A stretch of 64,000 nt of DNA, taken from positions 103,394-167,393 of the forward strand of contig NZ_FMYQ01000014.1 of NCBI RefSeq assembly GCF_900096975.1. The letters run 5' to 3'. How positions within the stretch are numbered: position 1 is the stretch's first letter; each line of letters starts with the position of its first letter. A model generated the notes under the pieces. It did not search any database. It saw only the letters and a program-made list of their open reading frames with translations, and was not told where the DNA came from. The translations under genes and the position numbers were made by a program. This DNA comes from Paraburkholderia lycopersici (GTDB lineage Bacteria; Pseudomonadota; Gammaproteobacteria; Burkholderiales; Burkholderiaceae). This document shows positions 55,078 through 62,732 of this stretch, piece after piece.

Positions 55078-55680
55078 ATGTCTCTGATCGTCGCTGGTCG
55101 GTTTACGACCTTTCCCGCCGCCGAAGCCGCCGCCGAAAAGCTCTACGCCGGCGGCTTCCTCGAAGAAGACGTCAGCCTGCTCTTCGTCAATCCGCGCGGC
55201 CAGCACGCACGCCACGTCATGCACGGTGCCGGCTTCGCGGCGAACGCGCCGCCCGCCGCCGTGCCGCCGCATCACGCGCGCAACATCACCGCGGGGGCCG
55301 TGGCCGGCGCCGTGGCGGGCGTGGTGATCTTCAGCGCGTTTTCAGCGACGTTGCCCGCCGTCGTGATCGCGGCCGGCGTGGGCGCGTGGATCGGCGCGTG
55401 GATCGGCGCGCGCATCGGCGCAAGCATCGGCGCGAAAGCGCTCGTGCAACAAGCGCTGACGCCTCACGAGCGCGTGCGCCACGAAACGCGCAACTCCGGC
55501 GTGCTGCTCTCTGTGCACGTCTGCTACGAAAACCAGGATCTCGCCGCGCAGTTGCTGCGCGACGCGGGCGCCGCCGATATCGAGTGCGCCTCGGGCCAAT
55601 GGCACGACGGCCACTGGGCCGATTTCGATCCGACCCGCGCGCCGATGCCGTTCGGCGAGCCGCACGGTCAGCGCGCCTGA
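55078..55680 (+). CDS. Glycine-zipper protein with stress-protein-like N-terminus
   Basis: 200 aa with a purine-rich AAGGGGG region upstream. Residues 1-45 (VAGRFTTFPAAEAAAEKLYAGGFLEEDVSLLFV) resemble the general-stress 17M/YflT-like domain. Residues 70-125 are a Gly/Ala-rich membrane-type zipper (AGAVAGAVAGVVIFSAFSATLPAVVIAAGVG, IGAWIGARIGASIGAK). A second alpha/beta half (GVLLSVHVCYENQDLAAQLLRDAGAADIECA) follows. The layout suggests two small domains around a membrane hairpin. It lies beside otsA, convergent, in a stress-related region. Confidence 0.7.
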   Translation: MSLIVAGRFTTFPAAEAAAEKLYAGGFLEEDVSLLFVNPRGQHARHVMHGAGFAANAPPAAVPPHHARNITAGAVAGAVAGVVIFSAFSATLPAVVIAAGVGAWIGAWIGARIGASIGAKALVQQALTPHERVRHETRNSGVLLSVHVCYENQDLAAQLLRDAGAADIECASGQWHDGHWADFDPTRAPMPFGEPHGQRA

Positions 55681-55714
55681 GCGTTCCCGCTGCGCCTCGC
55701 GGCGGCGGACGACG

Positions 55715-55745
55715 CAAAAAACGCGGCGGCCCGAAGGCCGCCGCG
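55715..55745 (-). terminator. Rho-independent terminator of otsA
   Basis: On the minus strand CGCGGCGGCC-TTCG-GGCCGCCGCG, a UUCG-type tetraloop, is followed by TTTTTT. It also sits after the convergent glycine-zipper gene. Confidence 0.93.
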
Positions 55746-55806
55746 CGAGTGGATTTGCGTCAAACGAGTGCGGTCAGCAAGCCGTCTTTACGCCCTACCG
55801 CGTGCC

Positions 55807-57282
55807 TTACTGCGCACGTGCAGCCCGCGGCGCTTGCGCGGACGCGGGCGTCTGTCCAGACGTCTTTGCCGCCGGGGCGGCATTGCGCGCCTTCGCGGTC
55901 ACCGAAACCGCCGTCGCGACGCTGCGCAGATCCGCGAGGAACGTATCGCGCCATACCGAGAGATTGTTTTCGCGCAGCGAAGCCATCATGTCGTTGTAGC
56001 GCGAGACCCGCTCGGCGTGCGGCATCGAAAGCGCCCGCTCCAACGCCTCGGCCGTCTGGTTCAGGTCGTAGGGATTCACGACCAGCGCGCCCGGCAACTG
56101 CTCCGCCGCGCCCGCAAACTGCGAAAGCACCAGCACGCCGGGGTCCTCGGGGTTCTGCGAAGCCACGTACTCCTTCGCGACCAGATTCATGCCGTCGCGC
56201 AGCGGCGCCACGTAGCCCACCTGTGCCTCGCGAAAGAGCGCCATCAGCAGGTTGCGCTCGTACTTGCGGTTCAGATACTGGATCGGCGTCCAGTCGAGCT
56301 GCGCGAAACGGCCGTTGATGCGGCCCGCCTCCCCTTCGAGGTTGCGGCGGATCGTCTGATAGGTCTGCACGTCGGAGCGCGTCGGCGGCGCGATCTGCAG
56401 CAGCGAGACGCGGCCGTGCCAGCCGGGCCCGTTCTGCAGCAGCCGCTCGAACGCCTGAAAGCGCTCGGCGAGCCCCTTCGAGTAATCGAGCCGGTCCACG
56501 CTCATGATGAGCTTGCGGCCGCGCATCGCGTCGCGCAGGCTGCGCACGGGCTTGCGGTCGGAGAACTGCGACGACGCCTTGGCGATCGCATCGGGATAGA
56601 TGCCGATGGGGTACGCGCCCACCTTCAGAAAGCGGTCCCACGCGTGCACCATGCCGTCCTCGCTCGCCGTGCCATGGCCGCCGCGCTCGACGTAGTCGAG
56701 GAAGGCCTGACGGTCGGCGTCGGTCTGGAAGCCCACGACGTCGTAGTGGCACATGAATTTCATGAGCTCTTCGTGCGGCGGCACCGAGCGCATGACTTCG
56801 GGCACCGGCAGCGGGATGTGCAGGAAGAAGCCGATCGGATTCTTCACCCCGAGATCGCGCAGGCAGCGCGCGAACGGGATCAGGTGATAGTCGTGGACCC
56901 AGATGATGTCGTCGGGCTCGATGAGCGGCTGCAACTGGCGCGCAAGCGAGACGTTCACGCGCAGATAGCCGCCGTATTCCTGGCGCTCGTAGCGCGCGAG
57001 GTCGTTGCGATAGTGGAACGTCGGCCAGAGCGTCGTATTGGAGAAGCCCTTGTAATACTGGTCATAGTCACGCCGGGTGAGACCTACCGTCGCGTAGGTG
57101 ACGCTGCCTTGGTGCTCGATGACCGGTGCGGACGGCTCCGCGACGGTCTCGCCGCTCCACCCGAACCACACACCGCCGGTTTCCTTGAGCGCGTCCAGTA
57201 CGCCGACCGCGAGTCCGCCCGCTGCGGGGCGTCCCTCCTGGGTCGGCGCAACGCGATTCGATACCACGATCAGTCTGCCCAT
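55807..57282 (-). CDS. otsA: Trehalose-6-phosphate synthase OtsA
   Basis: 491 aa from the ATG at 57282 with AGGAGG upstream. GT20 motifs: MGRLIVVSNRVAP, GVWFGWSGE, IIWVHDYHLIPFARCLR, VDRLDYSKGLAERF and PLRDGMNLVAKEYVA. It makes trehalose-6-phosphate from UDP-glucose and glucose-6-phosphate for osmotic and desiccation protection. otsB is not adjacent. The last 35 residues are Ala-rich. A well-matched sigma-54 element lies 54-69 nt upstream of the start. Confidence 0.96.
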   Translation of the reverse strand: MGRLIVVSNRVAPTQEGRPAAGGLAVGVLDALKETGGVWFGWSGETVAEPSAPVIEHQGSVTYATVGLTRRDYDQYYKGFSNTTLWPTFHYRNDLARYERQEYGGYLRVNVSLARQLQPLIEPDDIIWVHDYHLIPFARCLRDLGVKNPIGFFLHIPLPVPEVMRSVPPHEELMKFMCHYDVVGFQTDADRQAFLDYVERGGHGTASEDGMVHAWDRFLKVGAYPIGIYPDAIAKASSQFSDRKPVRSLRDAMRGRKLIMSVDRLDYSKGLAERFQAFERLLQNGPGWHGRVSLLQIAPPTRSDVQTYQTIRRNLEGEAGRINGRFAQLDWTPIQYLNRKYERNLLMALFREAQVGYVAPLRDGMNLVAKEYVASQNPEDPGVLVLSQFAGAAEQLPGALVVNPYDLNQTAEALERALSMPHAERVSRYNDMMASLRENNLSVWRDTFLADLRSVATAVSVTAKARNAAPAAKTSGQTPASAQAPRAARAQ

Positions 57283-57335
57283 TGCGGCTCTACCTCCTGT
57301 TTCGTTGGGTCCGAAGACGATGCGTGACAGAGGCA

Positions 57336-57351
57336 CGCAAGACGCGTGCCG
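57336..57351 (-). promoter_or_regulatory. Candidate sigma-54 promoter of otsA
   Basis: Minus strand CGGCACG-CGTC-TTGCG: 6/7 match at -24, TTGC intact at -12, GG-N10-GC spacing exact. The leader would be about 40 nt. Confidence 0.6.
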
Positions 57352-57503
57352 GTTCGGCAGGGTCTGGAGAAAAAACTTTGCCGGCGAACCACGGGACGAG
57401 CGAATTCCGCCCGACGGGACCACATGGCAGAACAGCCCGATGATCTCCGAGGCCGCGAAGCCGGCCTGCAAGCGGCGCGCGGCGAGCGCCGGTTCGAGCG
57501 CGA

Positions 57504-57725
57504 TCAGGCGTCCTGTTCGGAACCGAGATCGCGTTGGTACTCGAGGCCCTCGGCCCGCGCGCCGCCTTGATTGTGCTCGCCGTCGGGCGGCACGCCGGGC
57601 GCCGCGCGGTTCTGGCCAGCAGGGTCGGGCGCGAGCGAAGGCGGAGGACCGCTCTTCTCTTGCGAATCGCGCGGGCCGCGCTTGCCCGAGTAACGGGCGG
57701 AGCGGCGCAAGGCAGGATGTCTCAT
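57504..57725 (-). CDS. Small hydrophilic hypothetical protein
   Basis: 73 aa from the ATG at 57725 with GGAGG upstream. Rich in Pro, Gly, Arg and charged residues (RRSARYSGKRGPRDSQEKSGPP, PDGEHNQGGARAEGLEYQRD), so likely disordered. No known domain. The strong ribosome site and a TATAAA string about 45 nt upstream (57768-57773, minus) support expression. It sits between otsA and another small gene, all on the minus strand. Confidence 0.6.
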   Translation of the reverse strand: MRHPALRRSARYSGKRGPRDSQEKSGPPPSLAPDPAGQNRAAPGVPPDGEHNQGGARAEGLEYQRDLGSEQDA

Positions 57726-57862
57726 GTCGATGCCTCCAGCGGAAGGCGGCCACGCGGCCACGGCGTTTTTTATAGTCTAGGGTTCACCGCGTGAATTCGC
57801 CGGTAAAAATGGCGAAGCGTTTGTAACTCGTACATAAAATCCGTCAGATTCGATTGACGGCC

Positions 57863-58183
57863 TCAGCACCTCGGCACGCCGCGCGTTTCGCCAGTGCCGG
57901 GCGTCCACGACACCCAGCGGGCCCAGCGTGTCCACACGGCGTTGCGCTCCGGAGCGGCGGCCAGCACGGCGGGTCCGGCGCGACGCGAACCTCGAAACCG
58001 GGAAGTCGCCGGCCGGTCGCATCGAGGTCCCGAATGCGGCACTTCACCCGGTTGCGCCGGCGGATCGCCGATCGGCGGCACGTCGGGCTCGCCGGGCTGA
58101 TCTGGAGGCGGTTCGTCGGGCTGAGGAGTGTGTGCGAGCCAGGGCCTCGCGCGGACGGCATCGATGGATTTGCAGCTCGGCAT
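57863..58183 (-). CDS. Small proline-rich hypothetical protein under a sigma-54-type promoter
   Basis: 106 aa from the ATG at 58183, chosen for its GAGGAG site 8 nt upstream. After MPSCKSIDAVRARPWLAHT comes PQPDEPPPDQPGEPDVPPIG, the kind of acidic Pro-rich repeat seen in small unknown proteins of this group. The C-terminal half is Arg/Ala-rich and less convincing, so a frameshift or shorter product is possible. It lies 91 bp downstream of the NtrC-family gene with a sigma-54 element in between. Confidence 0.5.
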   Translation of the reverse strand: MPSCKSIDAVRARPWLAHTPQPDEPPPDQPGEPDVPPIGDPPAQPGEVPHSGPRCDRPATSRFRGSRRAGPAVLAAAPERNAVWTRWARWVSWTPGTGETRGVPRC

Positions 58184-58217
58184 CTTTCGCTCCTCATGAT
58201 GGACGCGAAACTCACAC

Positions 58218-58233
58218 TGCAAGCGTCGTACCG
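58218..58233 (-). promoter_or_regulatory. Candidate sigma-54 promoter of the Pro-rich gene
   Basis: Minus strand CGGTACG-ACGC-TTGCA: perfect -12, 5/7 at -24, GG-N10-GC exact. The predicted start is about 23 nt before the ATG at 58183, leaving room for the GAGGAG site. Confidence 0.6.
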
Positions 58234-58274
58234 CCCGTGCGCCCGCATGAAGCGCACACCCGGCCGTTCGCCGC

Positions 58275-59663
58275 TCAGGCGCCGCCGGCCACGCGCGCAG
58301 GCGCGTCGCCCTTGCCACCGCTTTCGTTGCCGTACTCGACGAGCCGGTTGTAGAGCGTTTTCAGGCTGATGCCGAGGATTTCCGCCGCGCGCGTCTTCAC
58401 GCCGCCGCACTGCTCGAGCGTCGCGAGTATGAGCTGGCGATCGGCGTCGGCTAGCGAGGTGCCGAACGGGATCGTCACCGCAGTGCCTGCCACGGGCTTC
58501 GAAAGCGAGATCTGCAGCGGCACCGTCGCCGTGAAGTCGCCGTCGTTGCCGGACATGATGTGCGCGCGCTGCACGTAGTTTTTCAACTCGCGCACGTTGC
58601 CGGGCCACGGGTAGGCCGCCAGCATCTCGCGCACCGCCGCGGGAAACTGCTTCTTCGTGCCGTGGCGCTCGTTCAGCTCGTCGAGGAACGACTGGGCGAG
58701 CAGCTCCACATCCTTGCCGCGCTCGCGCAGCGGCGGCAGGCTGATCGGAAACACGTTCAGGCGGTGATACAGGTCCAGACGCAGCTTGCCTTCGGCCACG
58801 GCCTGCTCGGGGTCGCGATTGGTCGCCGCGATCAGGCGCACGTCTGTCTCGATTTCCTTGGTCGTGCCCACGCGCATGAACATGCCGGTTTCGAGCACGC
58901 GCAAGAGCTTCACCTGCAGCTCGATCGGCATTTCGGTGATTTCGTCGAGGAACAGCGTGCCGCCGTTCGCGCGCTCGAAATAGCCCTTGTGCTGCCGGTC
59001 GGCGCCCGTGAACGAGCCGCGCTCGTGACCGAACATTTCGGATTCGATCAGGTTCGGCGAAATCGCGCCGCAGTTCACCGCGAGGAATTCGTGCTTGCGG
59101 CGCAGACTCAACTGGTGGATGGTCTGCGCGGCCACTTCCTTGCCGGTGCCCGACTCGCCCACCAGCATGACCGAGGCGGGCGTAGGCGCCACCCGGCTGA
59201 TCTGGTCGTAGACCTCCTGCATGGTCGGCGAATTGCCCAGCATCAGGCCGAAGCGCCCCATCCGGCGCAACTCCCCGCGCAGCGTGCCGATTTCGGCCTT
59301 GAGGTCGCCCGCGCGCGGCAAGCGGTTCAGGATCGACTTCACGCGCTGGAGGTTGATCGGCTTCACCAGGTAGTCGATCGCGCCGGACTTGAGTGCATCG
59401 ACGGCCGTCTCCACGGTCGCGTGGCCCGTGATGACCACGAGTTCCACGCCCGAGCGCGGGTCGAGATCCTCGAAAAGGTCGGTACCGCTGCCATCGGGCA
59501 GCTTCAGGTCGGTGAAAACCACGTCCGGCATCTGGCGCACGAGCTGAATGCGTGCTTCGCGCAGGTCGCCGGCCTGCGCTGTGGTGAGCCCGTCTTCGCT
59601 CACCACGGCGGCTAGCGCCTCGCGAGTTTCAGCGTCGTCATCGACAATCAATACATGTGGCAT
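58275..59663 (-). CDS. Sigma-54-dependent response regulator (NtrC family)
   Basis: 462 aa, begins MPHVLIVDDDAETREALAAV. The receiver domain (1-118) has phosphoacceptor D52 in FTDLKLPDGSG, ITGHAT and K101 in LVKP. The AAA+ domain has Walker A GESGTGKE (169-176) and GSFTGA (216-221, the sigma-54 contact loop, with Ser for Ala). A C-terminal Fis-type HTH (GVKTRAAEILGISLKTLYNRL) follows. No histidine kinase gene is adjacent, so it is an orphan. The promoter region upstream is markedly AT-rich. Confidence 0.95.
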   Translation of the reverse strand: MPHVLIVDDDAETREALAAVVSEDGLTTAQAGDLREARIQLVRQMPDVVFTDLKLPDGSGTDLFEDLDPRSGVELVVITGHATVETAVDALKSGAIDYLVKPINLQRVKSILNRLPRAGDLKAEIGTLRGELRRMGRFGLMLGNSPTMQEVYDQISRVAPTPASVMLVGESGTGKEVAAQTIHQLSLRRKHEFLAVNCGAISPNLIESEMFGHERGSFTGADRQHKGYFERANGGTLFLDEITEMPIELQVKLLRVLETGMFMRVGTTKEIETDVRLIAATNRDPEQAVAEGKLRLDLYHRLNVFPISLPPLRERGKDVELLAQSFLDELNERHGTKKQFPAAVREMLAAYPWPGNVRELKNYVQRAHIMSGNDGDFTATVPLQISLSKPVAGTAVTIPFGTSLADADRQLILATLEQCGGVKTRAAEILGISLKTLYNRLVEYGNESGGKGDAPARVAGGA

Positions 59664-59966
59664 CGCGTCTCGTCAGCCTGGATAGGTGAATGGCTCCAAA
59701 GCGCGTGCGCCGCGCCCTTCGCAAGCGCGCCGGACAGGGTTGCCCGGCGCCGCAAAAGTCGCGGCACAGGAAGTAGCGCTGCAGTGGAGTACGAAACGGT
59801 CGGGTGCACGCCCAAGACGGCGTGAAATCCGCGGTTTTGCTACGTATGAGCAACAATACCGCAAGCTACGCGCAGCCCGAACCTCGATTGTTGTTGATAT
59901 AACTATTATAGACTTATTCAAGATAAGCGGGCACGGCTCTCGCGAGGCGCGTCCGCTCGTTCCCGG
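59664..59966. other. Promoter region of the NtrC-family gene, with an AT-rich island
   Basis: 303 bp without a gene. At 59888-59926 the composition drops sharply in GC (TTGTTGATATAACTATTATA), with TATAAT and TATATC on the minus strand. It could hold the sigma-70 promoter of the response regulator or an IHF site. No sigma-54 element is seen here. Confidence 0.5.
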
Positions 59967-60320
59967 CTAGCTGTGCGGAAACGGCCACGGCATGCCGCTC
60001 GCACCGTTGACACCATTGGACGCGCCGTTCGCATCGTGTGCATCGTTTGCCGTCGCGCCCTTCATGCCATGCCTCGGCGCGTCGTCGCGCGCTCGCACCG
60101 CCGGGCCGCCGCCCATGACCCTTTCCGCGCCGAGACCGGTGTCGCCGGCGGCTTCGGCAAGCGAGCCGCCTTCGCCCTCCCATCGGCTCAGATCGCGGTA
60201 AAAGGATTGCCGCTGCATGCGGTGGCGCTGCGCGAAGCGCCACGCCAACATGCCCGCCATGGCGCCGAGCGCGCCGACGGTCACCAAGGTTCCTACCCAA
60301 CCGCTGCTGTTCTTCGACAT
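59967..60320 (-). CDS. Single-TM small protein, divergent from a sigma-54 activator
   Basis: 117 aa from the ATG at 60320 with GGGAGAA upstream. One N-terminal membrane helix (VGTLVTVGALGAMAGMLAW) is followed by a basic stretch (RFAQRHRMQRQSFYRDLSRW) and a Gly/Asn/Ala-rich tail. No known family. The gene has a sigma-54-type promoter (60436-60451) and an adjacent palindrome, and it is divergent from the receiver-less activator gene at 60832, suggesting control by that activator. Confidence 0.72.
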   Translation of the reverse strand: MSKNSSGWVGTLVTVGALGAMAGMLAWRFAQRHRMQRQSFYRDLSRWEGEGGSLAEAAGDTGLGAERVMGGGPAVRARDDAPRHGMKGATANDAHDANGASNGVNGASGMPWPFPHS

Positions 60321-60435
60321 ATCGCTTTCTCCCAGATACGCCTCGTGAAGACGGAAGACGCGATGGCATCGCCCGAGGCGTGGCCGATGCGCCGTCCCTG
60401 AAAACGCAGACGGCGCCCGTCTGTCCAAGTTCCGC

Positions 60436-60451
60436 AGCACGATGCGTGCCA
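60436..60451 (-). promoter_or_regulatory. Candidate sigma-54 promoter of the single-TM gene
   Basis: Minus strand TGGCACG-CATC-GTGCT: perfect 7/7 at -24, essential GC at -12, exact GG-N10-GC spacing. The leader would be about 104 nt. Confidence 0.6.
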
Positions 60452-60471
60452 GAGAGGTCGCGGCTTGCGCC

Positions 60472-60489
60472 GCCTTGCACGTGCAAGGC
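60472..60489. promoter_or_regulatory. 18-bp perfect palindrome, candidate activator binding site
   Basis: GCCTTGCAC-GTGCAAGGC is a perfect palindrome. It lies 21 bp upstream of the -24 element of the single-TM gene, centred near -56 relative to the predicted start. Fis-type HTH dimers of enhancer-binding proteins bind such dyads. Confidence 0.5.
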
Positions 60490-60831
60490 CGGCAGAACAG
60501 CGGAAAATAGCCGCCCTGGCGCCGCAAAACCGCCAGCGCAGCCAGCTTCCGCGCCTTGCGCCATGGTCCCCGCGCACGGCGACGATGCACCGCCCGCGCA
60601 GCGACCGCGGTGGCCACAGCGGCCCGGTAGATTGCCCACTCGCATGCGGCAGTGGTTAAATGTTTATGAGATGCAAACCTCGCGGCCGTCGGAGCGGCAA
60701 GTTCCGCACCTGTCCTGGACGGCCAGCCCCGGATCGCAGGGTCGGATCGCGACTCGCGCAAATGTGTGCAAAAGCATGCAGATGCGCACAGAAGCGGCCG
60801 CCCGCACTACCTTTGCAGGACGAACATCCCT

Positions 60832-61893
60832 ATGGCGTCAATCGAGCCGGGCTCGCCCGCCGCCAAACGAGACATCGCACGGGGCGCCGATGCGCGCGTC
60901 GCGGGCTTGCAGTCGTACGGTCTGCTCTACGGCTCGTCGGCGATCATGCTGGACCTTTACGCGCAGATCGAACGCGTGGCCGTGACCGAGGCCACGGCGC
61001 TCATCGTCGGCGAATCGGGCACGGGCAAGGAACTCATTGCCCGCACGATTCACGCGCAGAGCGAACGGCGCGACGGCCCTTTCATCGCGGTGAACTGCGG
61101 CGCGATTCCCGACGAGCTGATCGAAGCCGAACTCTTCGGCCACGAGAAAGGCAGCTTCACAGGCGCCGTGCAATCGCGCGACGGCCACTTCGAGCACGCA
61201 CGCGGCGGCACGCTTTTCCTCGACGAAATCACCGAAATGTCGCTGCTCCATCAGGTGAAGCTGCTGCGCGCGCTCGAAACAGGCGAATACTTCCCGGTCG
61301 GCGGCAATGAGGCGATTCGCGGCGACGTGCGCATCATCGCCGCGACCAATCGCGACCCCGTGACGGCCGTGAAGGAAAACTGCCTGCGCGAGGACCTGAT
61401 GTACCGCCTCGCCGTGTTCCCGCTACGCGCGCCGCCGCTGCGCGAGCGCGAACGCGACCGCGAACTGCTCGCGCAGCATTTCCTCACCGAGCTCAACGAG
61501 CAGGAAGGCGTGCAAAAGGCCTTCAGCAAGCGCGCGCTCGAAACCGTGCGCAACTGGTCGTGGCCGGGCAACGTGCGCGAGCTGAAGAACGCCGTGTACC
61601 GTGCGTTCATCCTCGCGGAGAAGGTCGTGGAAATCGCTCATCCGCAGCTCGTTCCGCGCGTGAAGAAGCCCGTCACGCAAGGCGACGCGATGAGCGTGTG
61701 GATCGGCACGCCGCTCGCCGATGCGCAAAAGCAGATCATCCTCGGCACGCTCAAGTATTGCGGCGGCGACAAGCGGCTCGCGGCCCGCACGCTCGGCGTG
61801 AGCCTGAAGACGCTCTACAACCGGCTCGGCAGCTATGGCGCCGACGAAGGCGACGCCGAGATTCCCGAAGACCCGGATGCATCCGAAGCGTGA
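60832..61893 (+). CDS. Sigma-54-dependent enhancer-binding protein without receiver domain
   Basis: 353 aa from the ATG at 60832 (MASIEPGSPAAKRDIARGAD); a GTG at 60766 would add 22 residues. Only a short N-terminus precedes the AAA+ domain: Walker A GESGTGKE (about 60-67), GSFTGA (107-112), Walker B GGTLFLDEITEM. The Fis-type HTH is GGDKRLAARTLGVSLKTLYNRL. With no sensory domain it should be constitutively competent and controlled by level or by a partner, like PspF. Its C-terminal part is clearly paralogous to the response regulator at 58275 (both have GTxLADA before the HTH). Confidence 0.93.
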   Translation: MASIEPGSPAAKRDIARGADARVAGLQSYGLLYGSSAIMLDLYAQIERVAVTEATALIVGESGTGKELIARTIHAQSERRDGPFIAVNCGAIPDELIEAELFGHEKGSFTGAVQSRDGHFEHARGGTLFLDEITEMSLLHQVKLLRALETGEYFPVGGNEAIRGDVRIIAATNRDPVTAVKENCLREDLMYRLAVFPLRAPPLRERERDRELLAQHFLTELNEQEGVQKAFSKRALETVRNWSWPGNVRELKNAVYRAFILAEKVVEIAHPQLVPRVKKPVTQGDAMSVWIGTPLADAQKQIILGTLKYCGGDKRLAARTLGVSLKTLYNRLGSYGADEGDAEIPEDPDASEA

Positions 61894-61896
61894 GCG

Positions 61897-61912
61897 CGGC
61901 ACGCTAGTTGCG
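61897..61912 (+). promoter_or_regulatory. Candidate sigma-54 promoter of the tandem lipoprotein genes
   Basis: CGGCACG-CTAG-TTGCG: 6/7 at -24, TTGC at -12, exact spacing. It starts 4 nt after the activator's stop codon. The leader to the ATG at 62100 would be about 175 nt. Confidence 0.55.
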
Positions 61913-62099
61913 CACTCAAGCATCGAAGCGGCAGGCCGACCAGAGATCGGCTTGCCGCGCACGCCCTTTTGCAATTGCTTGCACTTTCACTATCCCCGAT
62001 AACAATCCGATGCTGCACAATCCGCAGCACGTAAAGTACGCAAACGTGCCGGATGTCCGCGCAACGCGGCGCCATCTGGCAAAGCGGCAGGGAATGATC

Positions 62100-62732
62100 A
62101 TGCAAGAACGAAGTGCTCGGGCGCGCGTTGCGCCGTCGCCGCTCCAGGCGGTCGCGGAACCGATTGGCGGCGCGCCGCCTCTCAAACGCGCCGCCGCTTC
62201 CACCCGCAGGCGACGCCCGCTAGCGCTCACGCTGCTCGCCGCCGCGGCGAGCCTCGCGTGCTCGGCGTGCAGTTCCCTCTACTCCGAAGGCGCGCAAACG
62301 GGCGCCGGCATTGCGGGCGCGGCGGTCGCCTCCAAGGTCACGAACAATGCCGCCGTGGCGACCGGCATCGGCCTCGGTGCCGTGGCCGCCGCGAAAGCCG
62401 GCGTGCAGTACTCCGAGCGCGTCGTGCATCGCAACACCCAGGACAGCATCGCGAAAGCGGCGGGCCCGCTCGAAGTCGGCGCCGTCGCGCCCTGGTCGAT
62501 CACGCATTCGTTCCCGATCGAAGACGACGAACACGGCCGCGTCACCGTGAGCCGCACGATCAGCAGCGGCGCACTCGACTGCAAGGAGATCGTGTTCTCC
62601 GTCGATCACGAGGCCGCGAAGGACAAGCCGGCCTCGAGCGCGTTCTTCGTCGCTTCCGTTTGCCGCGACGGCGACGCGTGGAAGTGGGCCTCGGCCGAAC
62701 CCGCCACCGACCGTTGGGGCGCGCTGCAATGA
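62100..62732 (+). CDS. Lipoprotein, first of a tandem paralogous pair
   Basis: 210 aa from the ATG at 62100 (CAGGGA upstream); 62094 is an alternative. A long Arg-rich N-terminus precedes the hydrophobic LALTLLAAAASLACSACSS with a lipobox-like SAC. Then comes a Gly/Ala-rich segment (AGIAGAAVASKVTNNAAVATGIGLG) and a C-terminal domain (APWSITHSFPIEDDEHGRV, LDCKEIVFSV, WKWASAEPATDRWGALQ). The C-terminal domain is repeated in the next gene. No named family is recognised. The stop overlaps the next start (ATGA). Confidence 0.75.
   Translation: MQERSARARVAPSPLQAVAEPIGGAPPLKRAAASTRRRRPLALTLLAAAASLACSACSSLYSEGAQTGAGIAGAAVASKVTNNAAVATGIGLGAVAAAKAGVQYSERVVHRNTQDSIAKAAGPLEVGAVAPWSITHSFPIEDDEHGRVTVSRTISSGALDCKEIVFSVDHEAAKDKPASSAFFVASVCRDGDAWKWASAEPATDRWGALQ

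Larger units (their letters stand above)
60321..60831. other. Divergent regulatory region
   Basis: 511 bp between the single-TM gene and the sigma-54 activator gene. It contains the sigma-54 element (60436-60451), the 18-bp palindrome (60472-60489) and an AT-rich GGTTAAATGTTTATGAG at about 60653-60669 that may hold the activator's own sigma-70 promoter. Open frames here show no family resemblance. Confidence 0.6.

Noticed and set aside
60380..60985. Open frame of about 200 codons in the divergent regulatory region
   Set aside because: Composition is Pro/Arg/Ser-rich with no family resemblance, it overlaps the activator gene in another frame, and it covers the sigma-54 site and palindrome.
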